A DNA stretch of 64,000 bases, from assembly GCA_022113835.1 (NCBI GenBank), contig JAILWY010000010.1, forward strand, positions 9,261,001-9,325,000, in the 5' to 3' direction. The position numbers and the translations under genes were made by a program. The stretch is from Atopsyche davidsoni (Eukaryota; Arthropoda; Insecta; Trichoptera; Hydrobiosidae). Positions 39,273-52,752 of this stretch are shown here, piece by piece (the first letter of the stretch is position 1; the number at the start of each line of letters is the position of its first letter). The notes below the pieces were generated by a model that saw only the letters and a program-made list of their open reading frames with translations, searched no databases and was not told the DNA's origin.

Positions 39273-40406
39273 TCTTAATGGCGCCAAGTAGGCCCCCAAA
39301 CAAAACAATTTATTTAAAGTTTATGCGAAATTTATTAACCTTATGAAATATCAATTAACACGTGCCATTATTTTATGTCAAATTAGATTGAACATTATTT
39401 TTTTAATTATTAATGTATATTTTAAATTGCATCTTAAAACGCAATTTTTTTTTTAATTCTTAAGGGTATCCAACAATATACTTTTTTAATGGATGGTGTC
39501 AAAGTTTTTTCACAATACACTGTTTTTGGATTAAAATTGCTGTATGGAGAAGCCCATGAAGATTGCTCTACAACCAGAACTACAAACACGTTTTTGTATT
39601 CTTATATGTGGCAGTTTAATTTTTGGTCAGTTTTCAGTTTAGTTTTTGGTATAATAAGGTATTTAAGAAACAAGATGATTATTTTAAGATTCTATCAGTG
39701 CACACATTAAAACAATTACATGAATACCAAACAAAATTAATAGAGTATTTCTAAAGAATTTGATTGCTTTGATTGGGTATGACGCTAACTTCAACACGAA
39801 ATATGGTTTTCTCAAACAGGTGGTTGTTTTGTGTTTTTATTACACAAATATTGGATTTCATTATACTATGGTTGACCATTGACATTATATATGGCGTGAC
39901 TTGGGTCTTTCTATGGTAGAACACGAAGTTTTCTGAAAATGCAATTATGCGTATCCAACTGTAAGTTTGTTTATTTATTCTGTCAATACAATACAAATAA
40001 AACCAGCGAGATGCATGAACCGAAAATTAAACACAAAAATTCAAATTCTGCACTAAGAATATAAATATTGTACCAAATAATGCAAACTATTATAATAAAA
40101 AGATATTATTGTATAAAGTATCCCTCCTTATATTACAAATTGCTTAAAAGCATGATATAAATATCAAAGATGTGTAAAAGATTATTTATAATTTTATAAA
40201 CCGAATTGATATTATATATATATATATATATAATGTGGCTTAAAACATTTGACTCGTTTTATGTAATAAAACACAAACTCAATATTTGTTACTCGTAAAC
40301 TTACAAAATCACAAGAATAGATTTATTAATATAAATAAACTGAAAATAATATTCTAAGTAGAGTATTCTTCGTGGGCTTTCTCCTCAACAAACTGAAACA
40401 GTTTAC

Positions 40407-40498
40407 CTCAGATTACATCGATTACGTATTTGAGCGCCGCGAGGGGCCCACTCGACTGGAGGGCGTCGCGGGCTGGCGGCGCTCCTCACTGTGCTCAT
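40407..40498 (-). CDS. Sh: Candidate Shaker alternative first coding exon C
   Basis: Minus-strand ATG at 40498 opens 30 codons beginning MSTVRSAASPRRPPVEWAPR and ending NRCNL. It then leaves AG before a donor (CTGAG, GTAAAC) at the very edge where the GC-rich island gives way to AT-rich DNA. Splicing to the common exon would give Arg-SLPKL. An in-frame TGA is found 42 bases upstream. The peptide is basic and Pro/Arg-rich with no hydrophobic segment, as expected for a cytoplasmic N-terminus. The start context is poor (T at -3) and the donor only moderate, so it could instead be an unrelated GC island that happens to fit the phase. Confidence 0.45.
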
Positions 40499-40619
40499 GC
40501 AGCAACCCTTCGAATCGCCTTCAAAGGGCTCAGGGGCTCACACCCGCTGTTCTAAGACAAAAGACCGCCATGCCGGCGGATTACTCGCTGATCTCTGTCG
40601 CAACTGCGAGAATGTGAAA

Positions 40620-43210
40620 ATCGATTTCGTCTTAGCAAACAGGAAGCACAGAATTTTGTTCTTAACTAACTCAGCAAGACACAAATAACGCGATATATAA
40701 ATATACATTTTAAATTCACTTTTCGATTAAAGTAATCAAATTTATTATTTAATTACAAAAAAAAATATTATTTAACACGTTTGTTCGAAGCTGGTGTCAT
40801 TGAAGCGACGCTAAACGCTACAAAAATAGAAAGGGAGAAGGATTTCCATGACCTCTAACATTTTACTTGAAAATCGCCTCATCTATCTTTACCTTTCTAA
40901 TATGTGAGCTTAATGTTAGTTACTTACTTTATTAAAAATATTTTCAATAATGAAAAATATATACGCCAAGGGTATTGAATAATTTATAAAATATAAAAAA
41001 GTGAATAAATAATAATCAGATGGCACTATGCTTAAATGATCATTAATAAATGTTAGAGAAGCGATATACATAAAACAACAATATATATATAACAAGCGAT
41101 TTATATATATGATTAAATTTATTCAGAAGAATTTATGATTAAAAAAGACCTAGTCCAAAAGTGATGTGATAATTCTTGTCTTTTAATATAAAGTTACTTA
41201 TTTTAAATAAAATAAACTTCATGCTTTTAACCTTTATAATTATAGCGTTCCAGTTCACAAAAAATTGTCGCTTAAACTTCTTCTTAGTGAATAAAAGGTT
41301 TATATTTAAAAATACATATGAGTTGCATATTATATACCAGATCTTTATAAAGGTAGTAAATTTATTTTACTTTAGCCAAATCAAGAAACATAGTGTTTCC
41401 TATCCAGTTGATTTTTTTAACGAAAATACCATCTGACTCCTGTAATAACATTGTTTGGCTTCGACTTATGTTTGTTGGGTGAAATATGGAAATGAAGCTG
41501 TTTCCAGATAAAAGTATCACAACAATGGCAATTCTGATTACTTGAACGACAAGTGTCTTTGAATCGCTGCCAACTTTTGCACAGGTCTTTCTTAGTTTGT
41601 GGAGACTAGACATATCGCAGTTTCTCAATGATTCCCAAGAGCATTCTCGATTAAAACAAACAAAAGATTATCATTTTATTGATCACAAGAATAATATAAA
41701 ATAACTTATTTATATATGTTTTTCGGCTTAATAAGTAATCAAAGTATTATATTTTGTATGCGTATAAAAGTATACAAATATTTTATTGCATTTTATGCAT
41801 AAATGATAAAGACACAAATCATTTAAAAAAATCTAAATGTTTATTGTTAATATACCAAAAAAGTTATTTGATCTAGCAATTATATTTTTGTTTTACGAAA
41901 CATTTTTGCGAATTATTCTAATTTACTATATAATTATTACTGATTTATTGTTTTAACAAATTAATATGATATTAACTGTTACTTAATATTTATAAATAAA
42001 GAAAAAGAGGTATCAACTTAATATTTTTAAATTCAAAAAAAATATTGTAATTTAAAAAAAGATATTTTTTAAAGATACAAATATAATGAGTGTTTGTAGT
42101 ATTCCGTATAATTATGAAAATGAGAGTGTAAAATAGATTAACTTGTATATTTGTTATATTCTAATATTATAGACTCAATCCAATCAAAAGCAGATTTAGC
42201 ATTTAATAGAAAAACACTACTATAACAGTTCTTAGCGTCATTTCCTATATGCTACTGCCATCTGTGTGCAGTTTTACTCAATCGTATCGTATTTTGTACT
42301 CTTGTTTTTAATGTGAGACGTTGAAGAAACGATCAATACTACTTGGTTATATAGGGTTAAATGAATTTTACTTTTTAGAACTGCCGCATGAAGTAGCTAT
42401 GTGTCAAAACATAAGAAAGGATGACCGATGGGCTTGAAGATTTCATTGATGCCGCGGACATGTGACGACTTTTCATTTTTCAGGTTTATAAACTTACTTG
42501 TAAATTTAAAATTTTATGAAATTATCACCATTGTCAAAAGACACGCAAAAATATTTAAGATAGATTTTGGATAGAAATATATTTTTTTAATTAACTAGAT
42601 TAAAGGACTTATGTTAAAAGAAAAATTATCCTTTTAAATAATTCATAGACACTTAAAGAAAACTGTCGGAAAATGTTCTAAGGGATTTAGTCCAAAAACT
42701 AATTATTAACAATGCGCCTAGAGGACTGGCAACCGACAATATACCCGAAAAGATGTTTGAGTATATTATAAAAAAAATACGTTATTGAAAAGTTAATACA
42801 TTTTACTGACTTCTATCGTCTTTTATTTTAAAATTATATATATTTTTAACAGTACACAATTCATTGTGATTTAAAATGTAAAAGAAATCCTCATAGCGTT
42901 ATGTTTTATAAATGATTTGATGTGATGACAAAAGTCGAGACTCTCAGTACAGCGATCATAAATTCACTAAAATTGTTCAGCCGAACAGTTTAATATCTAA
43001 GAAATTCTGAAAATAGATTCAATCCAAACCGCCTTAAGGCTAGCGCATAATAGACAGTACAGGTGAACGACACGGGGTATAAAATTACAACAAGCGTACT
43101 TAATGTTAAATTTGTGATAATTTTTTTTTGTTACATTAGAATTATAAGCATCGAGATTTCAAATTTGCAATTTATGGGGTTTCGAAAATAGCGTTTTACG
43201 AAAATTAAAA
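40620..43210. other. AT-rich intronic DNA
   Basis: Nothing recognised; a short (TA)n tract lies just left, at 40214-40232. Confidence 0.5.
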
Positions 43211-43273
43211 ATTAGGGGTCGGCCGGGGGCCAGTATCGGTTTTTTCGGTCGGCCGCGGCTCGATACCGCGCAT

Positions 43274-43338
43274 TATTTATAGGAGCATTGCGACAACGGG
43301 CGGCTCTGACGTCAGTCGTGACGCCGCATTGGGCGGGG
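43274..43338 (-). promoter_or_regulatory. CRE-CCAAT-TATA promoter
   Basis: On the minus strand, in order of transcription: a GC box overlapping a CCAAT box (43338-43328), a TGACG half site (43323-43319 on plus), a perfect CRE TGACGTCA (43314-43307) and a canonical TATA box CTATAAATA (43282-43274). A start about 30 bases below the TATA T would fall near 43250. This is the textbook layout of a cAMP/CREB-responsive promoter. It points the same way as Shaker; the exon it would make could not be identified with confidence. Confidence 0.6.
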
Positions 43339-43389
43339 CCTCGCCACGCGGAGTGACGCCACGCACTCACCCGGACTACAGCCTTATTT

Positions 43390-45395
43390 TTTATTGAACC
43401 CTTTTTGATGCTATCAAGTTGACTTATTAAAAAATAACCAAATATCTTAATATAAAAATATAAATTCATATCACAAAAAAAAAAAAAAAAAACGCCGAGG
43501 AGACGACTCGATGGTATGCGAATGTGTGTATTTTTTCGCAAATGCGATCAATTAACCCTGATCACGATTATTTAATTAAATTTAAACCAAAGTAACAAAG
43601 ACATACGCTAAATATACTTTATCTTTTTTTTTTTTATTTTATACTTGTCTCATATTTCCAAATACATCGAGTAGTATATTTAAATCTATATTTGAATTAT
43701 TTACATCTTAGAATACGTAATTGCTATTTAAGTGAATATTTTTGTAAATAACTACATTTAGGTAAGGATACACATTCATGTATATATTATATAATACGGT
43801 ATCCATGCGTTAATATACTATACGTTACACGTAGTCCATGCTACCTTTAGTTTGATGATGACGGATCAGGAAGGTCATGGTTGTTAGAAGGAAAATACTG
43901 GAATAAGATCAACGCTTGACCTATATTACTCAAGAAATAGTGTAGAGTTTTGTTTAAATATATCCATTTCCAGCTAGAGACAATATGAAATTATTTTTGA
44001 ACCCAATGAAGATATAAGCAATAAAAGTTTTATTGAATCACACATCGGTTTTTAATAAAAAAAAAAAATTACTATAAGTTTAACCAATTTACTATTTTAG
44101 AATTTTTTTAAAACAATACAAACCAATATAAAAGTTTCAAATATAAATATCAAAAAATTATTAATAATTAGATAAATAAAACCATTTTTAATGGTTGAAA
44201 TAATACAAAGGGTAGTCTTTTAATTCATATTATTGGACGGTATTTAAAGGAACGATTATTTAACTAATCAGAACCCATTCATTATCAGAGTAAAAATTCT
44301 TTCAAACAAACAGATTACCCGGATAAAAATGTGAATTTTGTGTAAAATGTTTATTGATATTAATATGTATATCGGGACATTGACACAATATACAATAAAA
44401 TTAACAACTCGACTACACAAATATTCAAAAATATGTGCACTTATCTTTTGTTAAATCTTAAAGTTTCAAAAATGAAAAATACCACGATTTTATTAATTTT
44501 TGAAATATACAGACTTAGAGTGTTGTTTTTTTACTGCTTTGAAATTGGCTGAGAACTAGATCATTCGGCGAAAAGGTTAATTTGTTTTGAGACATTTTCT
44601 CAAGAAACAAACATAATTTATGGCTATTTTGAGTGATTTATTGGCTTAAAATGTGCTTAAGGATAAAAACATGCTTTATTACAAAGAAAAAAATGGTTTA
44701 TTTTCTTATAGGCTTCTGAATACCTCCATTAATTAAAAAGATGGAATACTAGTGATTTTTTTAAATAAATCAATCAACAATTTTATCATACTAAATAAAT
44801 TTTACGGATAATTTATTTTATTTAAATTATCAGGTTTAAGTATTTTTTGAATCTATTATACAAATATTTTTGAGTAAAATATACAAATTATACAAGTAAA
44901 ATATTATACAAATGTCTTGATAAATAAATGATACAAAAGCTTTCAGTATTGCAAACTTTGTCCGATTGACATTGATGTAAAATAAAATGGTTCCGATCGA
45001 GCTATTGAATTTAATATTTACAATTGACCGTAAAGATTTTTTCACAAATTGTGTGAAAAACCAATTAATTTCTGCAAATATGAATGTTCCATTACAGTAA
45101 CATACTATCTTGTATAGATTTATCTCATGATTTAACAAAAAAAACCTGTGTGTATTAAATCATCAAAAACAGTGCTATTTTATTGTCCATAGGATTTAAG
45201 TGAACACATAGAGCTGCTTATTTACAATGTAATTCGTATTATAGATGTACATAAATCTTGTAGATAATAACTTTTTCAAAAATCTGTATACAAAATACAA
45301 ATAAATATTTTACTAGCTGAGCTGTAACAGCCACCATAAAAATAATAAAGAATATCAATAATGTATACTGCGTGCACGTGCCTCGTGGAAGACAA
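43390..45395. other. AT-rich intronic DNA
   Basis: An A18 run at 43475-43492; nothing else recognised. Confidence 0.5.
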
Positions 45396-45400
45396 GCTGC

Positions 45401-45550
45401 TATATAAGGAAGTGAAATTCAGCGCGTGAGAAAGAGAGGCACCGCCAGAGAGAAAGAGAGAGACGGGAGATGGGGCGCAAGGTGCGGGGGAAGGGGGGGT
45501 ATCCCCAGAGTGACCAACCGAGGGAGAAGAGGCAAAAATATTTGCTTTAA
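45401..45550 (+). other. TATA box followed by small open frame
   Basis: A plus-strand TATATAAGG (45401) below a CACGTG E-box is followed, within a purine-rich GC island, by an ATG (45470, context GAGATGG) opening 26 codons (begins MGRKVRGKGGYPQSDQPR) and stopping at 45550. The geometry suits a short transcript starting near 45432. GAGA-type repeats lie between. The peptide is not recognised; it may be a leader frame of a longer RNA or chance. Confidence 0.25.
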
Positions 45551-45554
45551 GACC

Positions 45555-47700
45555 TTGTTTAAGCCAAAAAGGCCTGCGAAACTTTTGCTAATAAGAATAA
45601 AATTGACTCATGAGTGTATGCGAATGAGAAATCTAACATCTCTGAAACACCAACGACGGCAGAACAAACTACCATTATGTACGTACTTCAGAAATATAAA
45701 TAAATATTAAGCCATGTTTCTGAATTCGCAAAAAGACTTTATTTGATATATATAGGCAACGTCAAATTTAGTCAAAAGCCTTACTATGTTTCTTTTAAGC
45801 GGAGGAAATCTTACTGCCTCAGTGATAAATGACAATGATTTTTATAGACATTTGGTTTTATTGTGTGTGTTTTGCAGTACCACAAAATCAATATCTCTAC
45901 AATGATGATCATTTATAGCTGATATAGAGACTTTTTTTCTGCTTATGATAAATATAACACGTTTTTATGTTCAAGTAATTTGCAATGAATCTATGAAACT
46001 ACTTATTATCTTTTCATACCTATTATTGAAATATTTTGGATAAGGATACAAATGATAAAATATTTATACATTAAAATACGTTTATATTCATGTGAAAAAA
46101 TAAATTATTAAAGTTAAGCACCCAATAAAAAAGTCGAAAAATACAGCTCAAGGCTACATCTTTTTTAAAAATTATTATTTAATATTTTTTATAAGATGAA
46201 GTGACTGGGACTCGAATATAACGGAAGTCGACTTCACTTGATAGATGTGTCGAAATAGATGAACGTGATATCTGTTTGCTCTTTTCAGGTGATATCCGAT
46301 TGAAAATGAAAAAATGAAACTTTACTATCTCTATTTCAATTTCGTATTAATAAAGAAAAAGTTCTATATAAAATAAAGATATGACAATCTAAATATTACA
46401 AAGAATCACTTTATATTTATGACAGTATCACCATAAGTTGTTACGCTTATAAATAATATGCAAAATGCCACAAGAAAAAACTAACAGAGGATGTAATACA
46501 CTATTTCATGGTATGTAAAATTATACTGTACGTGAAGACTTTTAAGCATGACTTAAAGTTTTGGGATGTATTTATTTTGCGTCCACATTAAAAGCACAAA
46601 AGTCCTAAACTATAAAAGCAATTATCATCAAACAAAAATATAAAAAGAAAAAGGAATTTAAAATAAACATTTTACTATAAAATAACCCATTATGAAGGTT
46701 GTTTTATTCATGAGTACAAATCTACGAGATGAAAATTTGATGTACTCCTGGTTATATAAAATATTTGGTGGTACATGCCATAAAAAATGACACCCTAACT
46801 ATAATAATCATAATAATAATCTATATAATATAACTATAATACATAATAAATAAATATAAAATATTTATCAGACTTTGATAAATATTTAATAAGATCACAG
46901 GATTTTTCATACCACTGAAATAAGTATATTTTCAACAACTGTATTACAAGTAGTACCGGTCGCGTTTAATTTAAGCATGTATTAATGCCCTTAAATATTT
47001 TTCTATTTATAAATCGTTTGTGTCTATGTATTTCCAATAAAAAAACATGTGATTGATCTAAATACTTTCGGTAATCGTAATAAACAACACGGGTCAGTCT
47101 GTGTGTGCTTTATTATTATTAAAATTAACTTTAATTACTGAAATACCACATCTTTTGTAAAAAAAAATGTAGTTGTAGATAATAAAGAAATCGCCGTACC
47201 GTTTAACATAACTTTTTAAAATGATATTAATGTCTTTTCAGATTTTCAATTCCTCTTCTTGAAAAGTCACAAGATCCAAATTTGTATAATATGCACGTTT
47301 TAGAATTTTTTTCTACCAAGCAGAAGTATCCAAGTTGTATAAAAGCTTAAAATGATGCTCTCTAGGCTTGCCCGGTGTAAAATAAAAGCATTCTGGCGAT
47401 GCCAAGGAGAACCGAATATCTGAAAAATAAACATTGCCACAAATACGATAGTAATATAATATAAAAAAATCCACCATATATCCAAACTCAGATTATCTTG
47501 CTTTATTATTTGCAAGGTCTGAAGTTTATATACCACACTTTTTTTTTCAAGTAACTATCATAATTCAAATCCACTTATACATAATTGATGGATATTACTG
47601 TACTGTATTAAAATTGAAATTGTAGTACTTTTTGTATTACTTAAATTTCTAATAATCGAATTATTTTTATTTCATAGTCATATTTTCACAATTAGATACT
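45555..47700. other. AT-rich intronic DNA
   Basis: Nothing recognised. Confidence 0.5.
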
Positions 47701-47707
47701 TTAATAA

Positions 47708-48030
47708 CGCGTCAACGCGTTCTTAAACTAAAGTTATTACCGCATAATCGATGACGTCATGATTCGAATTGTGTTTTGCGGATTTGGACGTTGGGGCGGG
47801 GCCGGTGGTGTTTTTATGTGTTTTTCGGGAATCGTTATGCCCCTGCAGCCCACTGCCGTGCGATTGGAATTATTCAGATAGGAAAGTTGGCGGGTCAAAG
47901 GGGCTACTGAGGGGTGCGGGGATCAAAGGGGCGGCAGCAGGCTTGAAGAAGAGGGGGAGCACATCCCAGCGAGGCACGTAGCAGCACCTCCGTATTATAT
48001 AAAGTATACGTACACTGGCGCCCAGGTAGC
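47708..48030. promoter_or_regulatory. GC island with CRE, GC box and TATA
   Basis: ATGACGTCAT (47751-47760) is a perfect ten-base CRE palindrome. A GGGGCGGGGCC box follows at about 47793, an ATTGG (CCAAT on minus) at about 47862, and TATATAAAG on plus at 47996. Two ACGCGT palindromes precede the CRE. It looks like a promoter or enhancer of either orientation; no coding exon is supported. Confidence 0.4.
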
Positions 48031-48361
48031 AGCCTTAATGATGTACCTGCGTACATATATCTTAATATTTACCAAGAAGCGGAAGGCCAATATACACTAA
48101 TAGATCGATAAGAAATAACCGTTTGAAACATAAAACAATGTTTAATAGATAATATATTTATAAAACATTAATTGAGGTTGAAGTTTGTTAATTTTTTTTC
48201 TACTATATACTAACTGTTTTTACGAATTTATTAAATTTATAAATACAAAAGACATTAGCCATTATTATTTTTTTTTTGTATTTTTTAATGGTTGATATAA
48301 TTCAAGGTTAATATAAATAAGCTCACTCAAGAGTTGAGAACCGCAAATGGGAAATGTATAT

Positions 48362-48363
<2 letters not shown>

Positions 48364-48425
<62 letters not shown>
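48364..48425. repeat. (TA)n microsatellite
   Basis: About 60 bases of uninterrupted TA. Confidence 0.97.
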
Positions 48426-49482
48426 ATCCGCAAATAGCAAGAGATGGTTGCGGCAAGATCCTACTTGTTTCGTTTCTAGAATATTCCTGAGTGTTAACAG
48501 ACATGGTAAAGGTGAGTGTATCAAAAATTTATCTAGTTCTTCTATTATTTAGTTTTCTTCTGTAATTTTCTGTAAGTGTTGAATAAAACTATTTTATTTT
48601 ATTTTTTTTTAAAATATACGACGATCACAAACATCAATACTTTTGTTAAAAGCAACTTAGGTTAAATTAATTCGAAGATTTATGTTAAGTAAGGTTAGCG
48701 AATTTTCACAATGAATTGAACCTCCTATATAGCAAACATTGATTTCCTTGATTCGGGGAAGGACGAGAGAAACCAGCAGCGGGCAGACACAAGCCGTCAC
48801 TTATTCCCTAGGGAGCATGATTTATTATAGAGCGCAGTATGCGAGATATACTGCTTTTCAGAACCCGGGGTTTGAGATAATCCGGATAAATTATCGGTGT
48901 TTTTGATTCTAGTATTATCCCGATTCCAAGATAATAATAGATGATCACATCATGGGGAGTATAAGTGTTAATGGTATTATTAATACTGCATTATGAGATA
49001 GAATACATAAACCTCACAATATATATATATATCAATATTTCAAATTTACATAAAACAACTATGTATAGCATTAAATACGCATTGTGTGTATTTTAAAACA
49101 ATTGATGTACATAAATAACGGACGTATGAATGAAATATTGGTTGTAACGAGATGATTCTGTTGATAATGTAAAACACACATTATCATATCAAAAATATTA
49201 ACGTTTATAAATACGAATTATAACATAATCTTACATTTTAGTCAATCATATAATGTTACATTAGTTCAACGTAATTCAAGTTAAACATGAATGACCACTG
49301 ATTTTATTATTTGTCTGCATATTGATTAACAATGTTATGTATTTAGTTTAATTGCTTATTTATTATGAAATTGATATGAAAAAATATATATAAGTATATA
49401 ATTTAATCGTTTTCGTTGCACCAAGAAAAGAAAAGTATTTCTGTAAGAAATACAGAAAAAAAAATTTAACCAGGTTCAAGTC

Positions 49483-49650
49483 ATGGCGCACTGTAGTTCG
49501 AAACTTCTGGCGGTGGTGAACATATGTTGTCGGCTCAGTGGGGGGGGGTCAGAGCGAGACAGCATGCGGCAGTCACGAGGAGTGGTGGGGGCGCACATGC
49601 GAGGAGTGGGGAGGATCGGTCCACTGACCCGGTTTTCAAGTCGGATTTGA
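49483..49650 (+). other. Small open frame in a G-rich island
   Basis: A plus-strand ATG in good context (GTCATGG) opens 55 codons (begins MAHCSSKLLAVVNICCRL) and stops at 49650. The minus strand is open too (40 codons starting MCAPTTPRDCRMLSRS). A run of nine G makes frame assignment sensitive to sequencing error. Not recognised. Confidence 0.2.
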
Positions 49651-49699
49651 CTACGTCAACTTTCAAGGACCGTTTAACCTGTCATTCGCGCGTATAGAC

Positions 49700-52600
49700 C
49701 CACTATTGTGCTAATTTTCACCTACCATTCTCATGGGACAATTTTTATATTTTTTCATAATGAGCCTTACTTACTCAATTGGGGATTGAAATTTAACAGT
49801 ATCTTTCAAGGTAATAGGTTCAAATCTAATGAATACATATCCCAATTTTGAATTCATGTGATTTAAAGTAATTGGTTATTTAGGTTCAAAATAAAAAATT
49901 CAGATATTTTTTTTCTTTAATAAAAATATTCATAGTAAAAAAATAGATATTTGGTGAACGGTTAAACAGTGTCATAAGGTTTTAAAGCTCCGTAAAAAAC
50001 CGTCTAGTTTGTGTTTCTATTTAATTAATAGATTTTTGAATCGTGATCACGAGCTTATTTGTATTAAAATGAGGCGCTAATATTTTTAAAGAAGGTTATT
50101 TTTTGAATATTTTTGCTATCCAAATAAGAAAAAAAAATACTTTTGTTGAAAACTCCATTCTCTCAATTAATATTTTTTTAATAAATAAAATAAGTTATTT
50201 TATATTTATATTTAAATATAATATATATATATATAAATGTAACGCAAAAAATGTTCACACATAAAATAACATTGGTTATGGAAGAAATATTAAAAATCGT
50301 TAAGTTTGGATGGTTAAATTAAATATAATAAAAAATAATTATTTATTAAGGGAGACTGTAATTTTTTTTTAAATAATATTATTATACACAGTTAAGTTTA
50401 TTTAAATATTGGATTTTGTGTTATAATTAAGAAGCCTTTAAAAAATAATAGTTTGTTTATTTTTGCTAATGTACCGCAAAACATATTGCAGATGATTTTT
50501 TTTGTATACAATGGAGGCAGCACGGCTCAAGACCACGGAAAGTCAATACGTATAAAGCGGTCATGAGAGAATGCGTCCGCGCGCCTGCGCCGTGGGGGCC
50601 TCAATCCCGACAACAAATTAATAAACAAGTCAAAACTTTAAACAAAAACCCACCTGCAAACACTGCAATCACTAATTTTACTCAATCTTGTTAAAAAAAA
50701 ACCTATGCACAAAGTACCAATAACATTTTCAGTAAATTTTACAATTTCAATTTTAATACTTCAAAATATCAAATATCGATCAAAATTAGTTTTAACTTTA
50801 GTGATAGTGTTTGCAATATATATTTAATTTCATTACGCTTCATGAATAATTGATTTTTTACCGTGTGCAATTTTTTTATCGAAACCTATTGGGGGGAATT
50901 GTAAGCTCTATCTGCACTGCAGTTTTCCCTGCATCCCTCTGTTGAGAGCAGCCTGAATATTGGATAAGTTAGGTTCTGAGGCGTGCTCAGCCTATTTGTT
51001 TCCTGTGCTATTTAGAGATAACATTTTCCCGGCGCCCTGTGTGGGCTGAAAGGAACATCCACAAGATGGGGGCGCTGCTTAGCTTGTGTACGAACCAAAT
51101 TGCGCTTAATTCACGGATGAAACTATAGATGTCATTATAACGCAGAATTGTTACTTTCATGAACTGTGAGTAAAATTAGAAGAATACTTGTAATAAAAAA
51201 TCTATTAAACTATAAAAAAGGGTTTTGTACACATATTTTTCTCTACACAATCGCAATATATAAAATAGAGAAATCCGTGTACGCTACCACCTAAGCCACA
51301 TGATGTAAGCCCCACAACCTGCGCGCAGGATCAGGGGACAGCCACAATGCGTATTGTAAGCACATTTAAGAAACAACTATTGTAAATTAACGTAAAAGAA
51401 AATTAAAAAAAAATTAATAATTTTTGTATTACAAAACAGTATACCTATGATAAATATTTTAACAATTGAATTTACTACATACATTTTTACAACCAGCTTT
51501 AAAAGATGCTTTGACATATTTAAAAAAAATTATACGTAAGAAAAAATATTTCGGAGTAGAAACTTGTCTTTTTAGAAAATATAGGAATCAAATATTGACG
51601 ATAATGTTAAAGAATTACACAAAAACCAGAATTGTGTTATATAACAATACTTTTATTTTTAAAACAAAATATGGACGTTTTCATATTAAAAGTTCTATCA
51701 TTATCAAAAATCTTACAACTATGAAATTGATTTCAAACATACGGATAGTAAAAATACTACGTGAATGTAATTTTTTAATAAAAGGTTTTTGACCGGACTG
51801 AAGAAACTTTACAAAGAATATTTGGCTGTATAAATATCATATCGATATTACATTTATATAAAGCATTCAATGGACCGTGAAATTGGAAATTTAAAACGAT
51901 GTTCGCAGTAGACTTCTCTGCCAGGTTTACAGAGATGGAAGCGATGATTTATGTATAGGGATGAAAGCATTTTATCTAGTGTTATGTAAGTATGAAAAAC
52001 AATCGTTGTGAGTAATGAATTTTGATACGAAATTACAGTTTGAACTACTGGTTTGAACAAACAACAATAAAATGCGACGAGAAGAGAAATTCCATCTTAT
52101 TTTTTTAACCTTATTTATTCAAATTGTCTTAATATGCAATTAAGAAAAAGGTAAGTCAAGAATAAATAAATTTGAAAAAGTAATTTTAGTCCTGAATTTT
52201 CATTTCTTAATTGCAATAATGAAATTATCATAAATTTTTCTTTGTATTTATATTTTATCTACAAATCATAAACGATTATACTGACATTTATTTTGTTGAT
52301 CTTTTCAAAAATGATCCTTCGTGTACTTAAAAAATCAGTAGAATTGTTTTTTTTATTATATATCTTTAAAATAATAATTTCATAGGCTTGCTGTATCATT
52401 GGATGATATGCCGTTGGAAGTTTTGATCCCGGTAGTAGAACTATATTTAGAAATACAAAATTTCTAAAGATAAATCCAATAACGGGACTGAAACATTAGA
52501 AATGTCAACTAAAAACACAGCATAACACCCAAGAACGCAAAAAATCCAATAATAACGATTCCCATAACTATGTTCACATGATGATAGCTGTTATTGTCAT

Positions 52601-52700
52601 TTTATTCTTATTTGAAATATTTAACTTTTCCGTTAAACAGATAATTGTTGTCAATCAAACCTGAGAATGTAGTGGTCGCTCACGGTACACAGGAACTTTT
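49700..52700. other. Mostly AT-rich intronic DNA
   Basis: GC-richer patches at 50510-50610 (a TATAAAG and a GCGCGCCTGCGCC block resembling an NRF1 site), 50890-51080 and 51270-51350 have no convincing exon. A 108-codon basic frame at 51466-51792 (+) is judged compositional. Confidence 0.4.
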
Positions 52701-52715
52701 CGCAAGTAGAATGTC

Positions 52716-52752
52716 CCAATTTTGTACTTACCTAAAACAAAAAAGAAAGAAT
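52716..52752 (-). other. Sh: Candidate recursive splice site (ratchet point)
   Basis: On the minus strand TTCTTTCTTTTTTGTTTTAG runs directly into GTAAGTAC, the junction lying between 52732 and 52731. A strong polypyrimidine tract and AG followed at once by a perfect donor is the hallmark of zero-length exons used to remove very long introns stepwise, described in Drosophila. It lies in the transcription direction of Shaker between candidate exon B and the common exon, where the intron would be about 45 kb. Confidence 0.6.

Noticed and set aside
43374..43400. GTGAGT donor beside the 43.3 kb GC island
   Set aside because: The frame before it in the Shaker phase contains a TAG and no ATG; at most a non-coding exon edge.
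51050..51080. CTCF-like site (CCACAAGATGGGGGCGCTG)
   Set aside because: The core carries three extra G compared with the consensus spacing, so the match is poor in any alignment.
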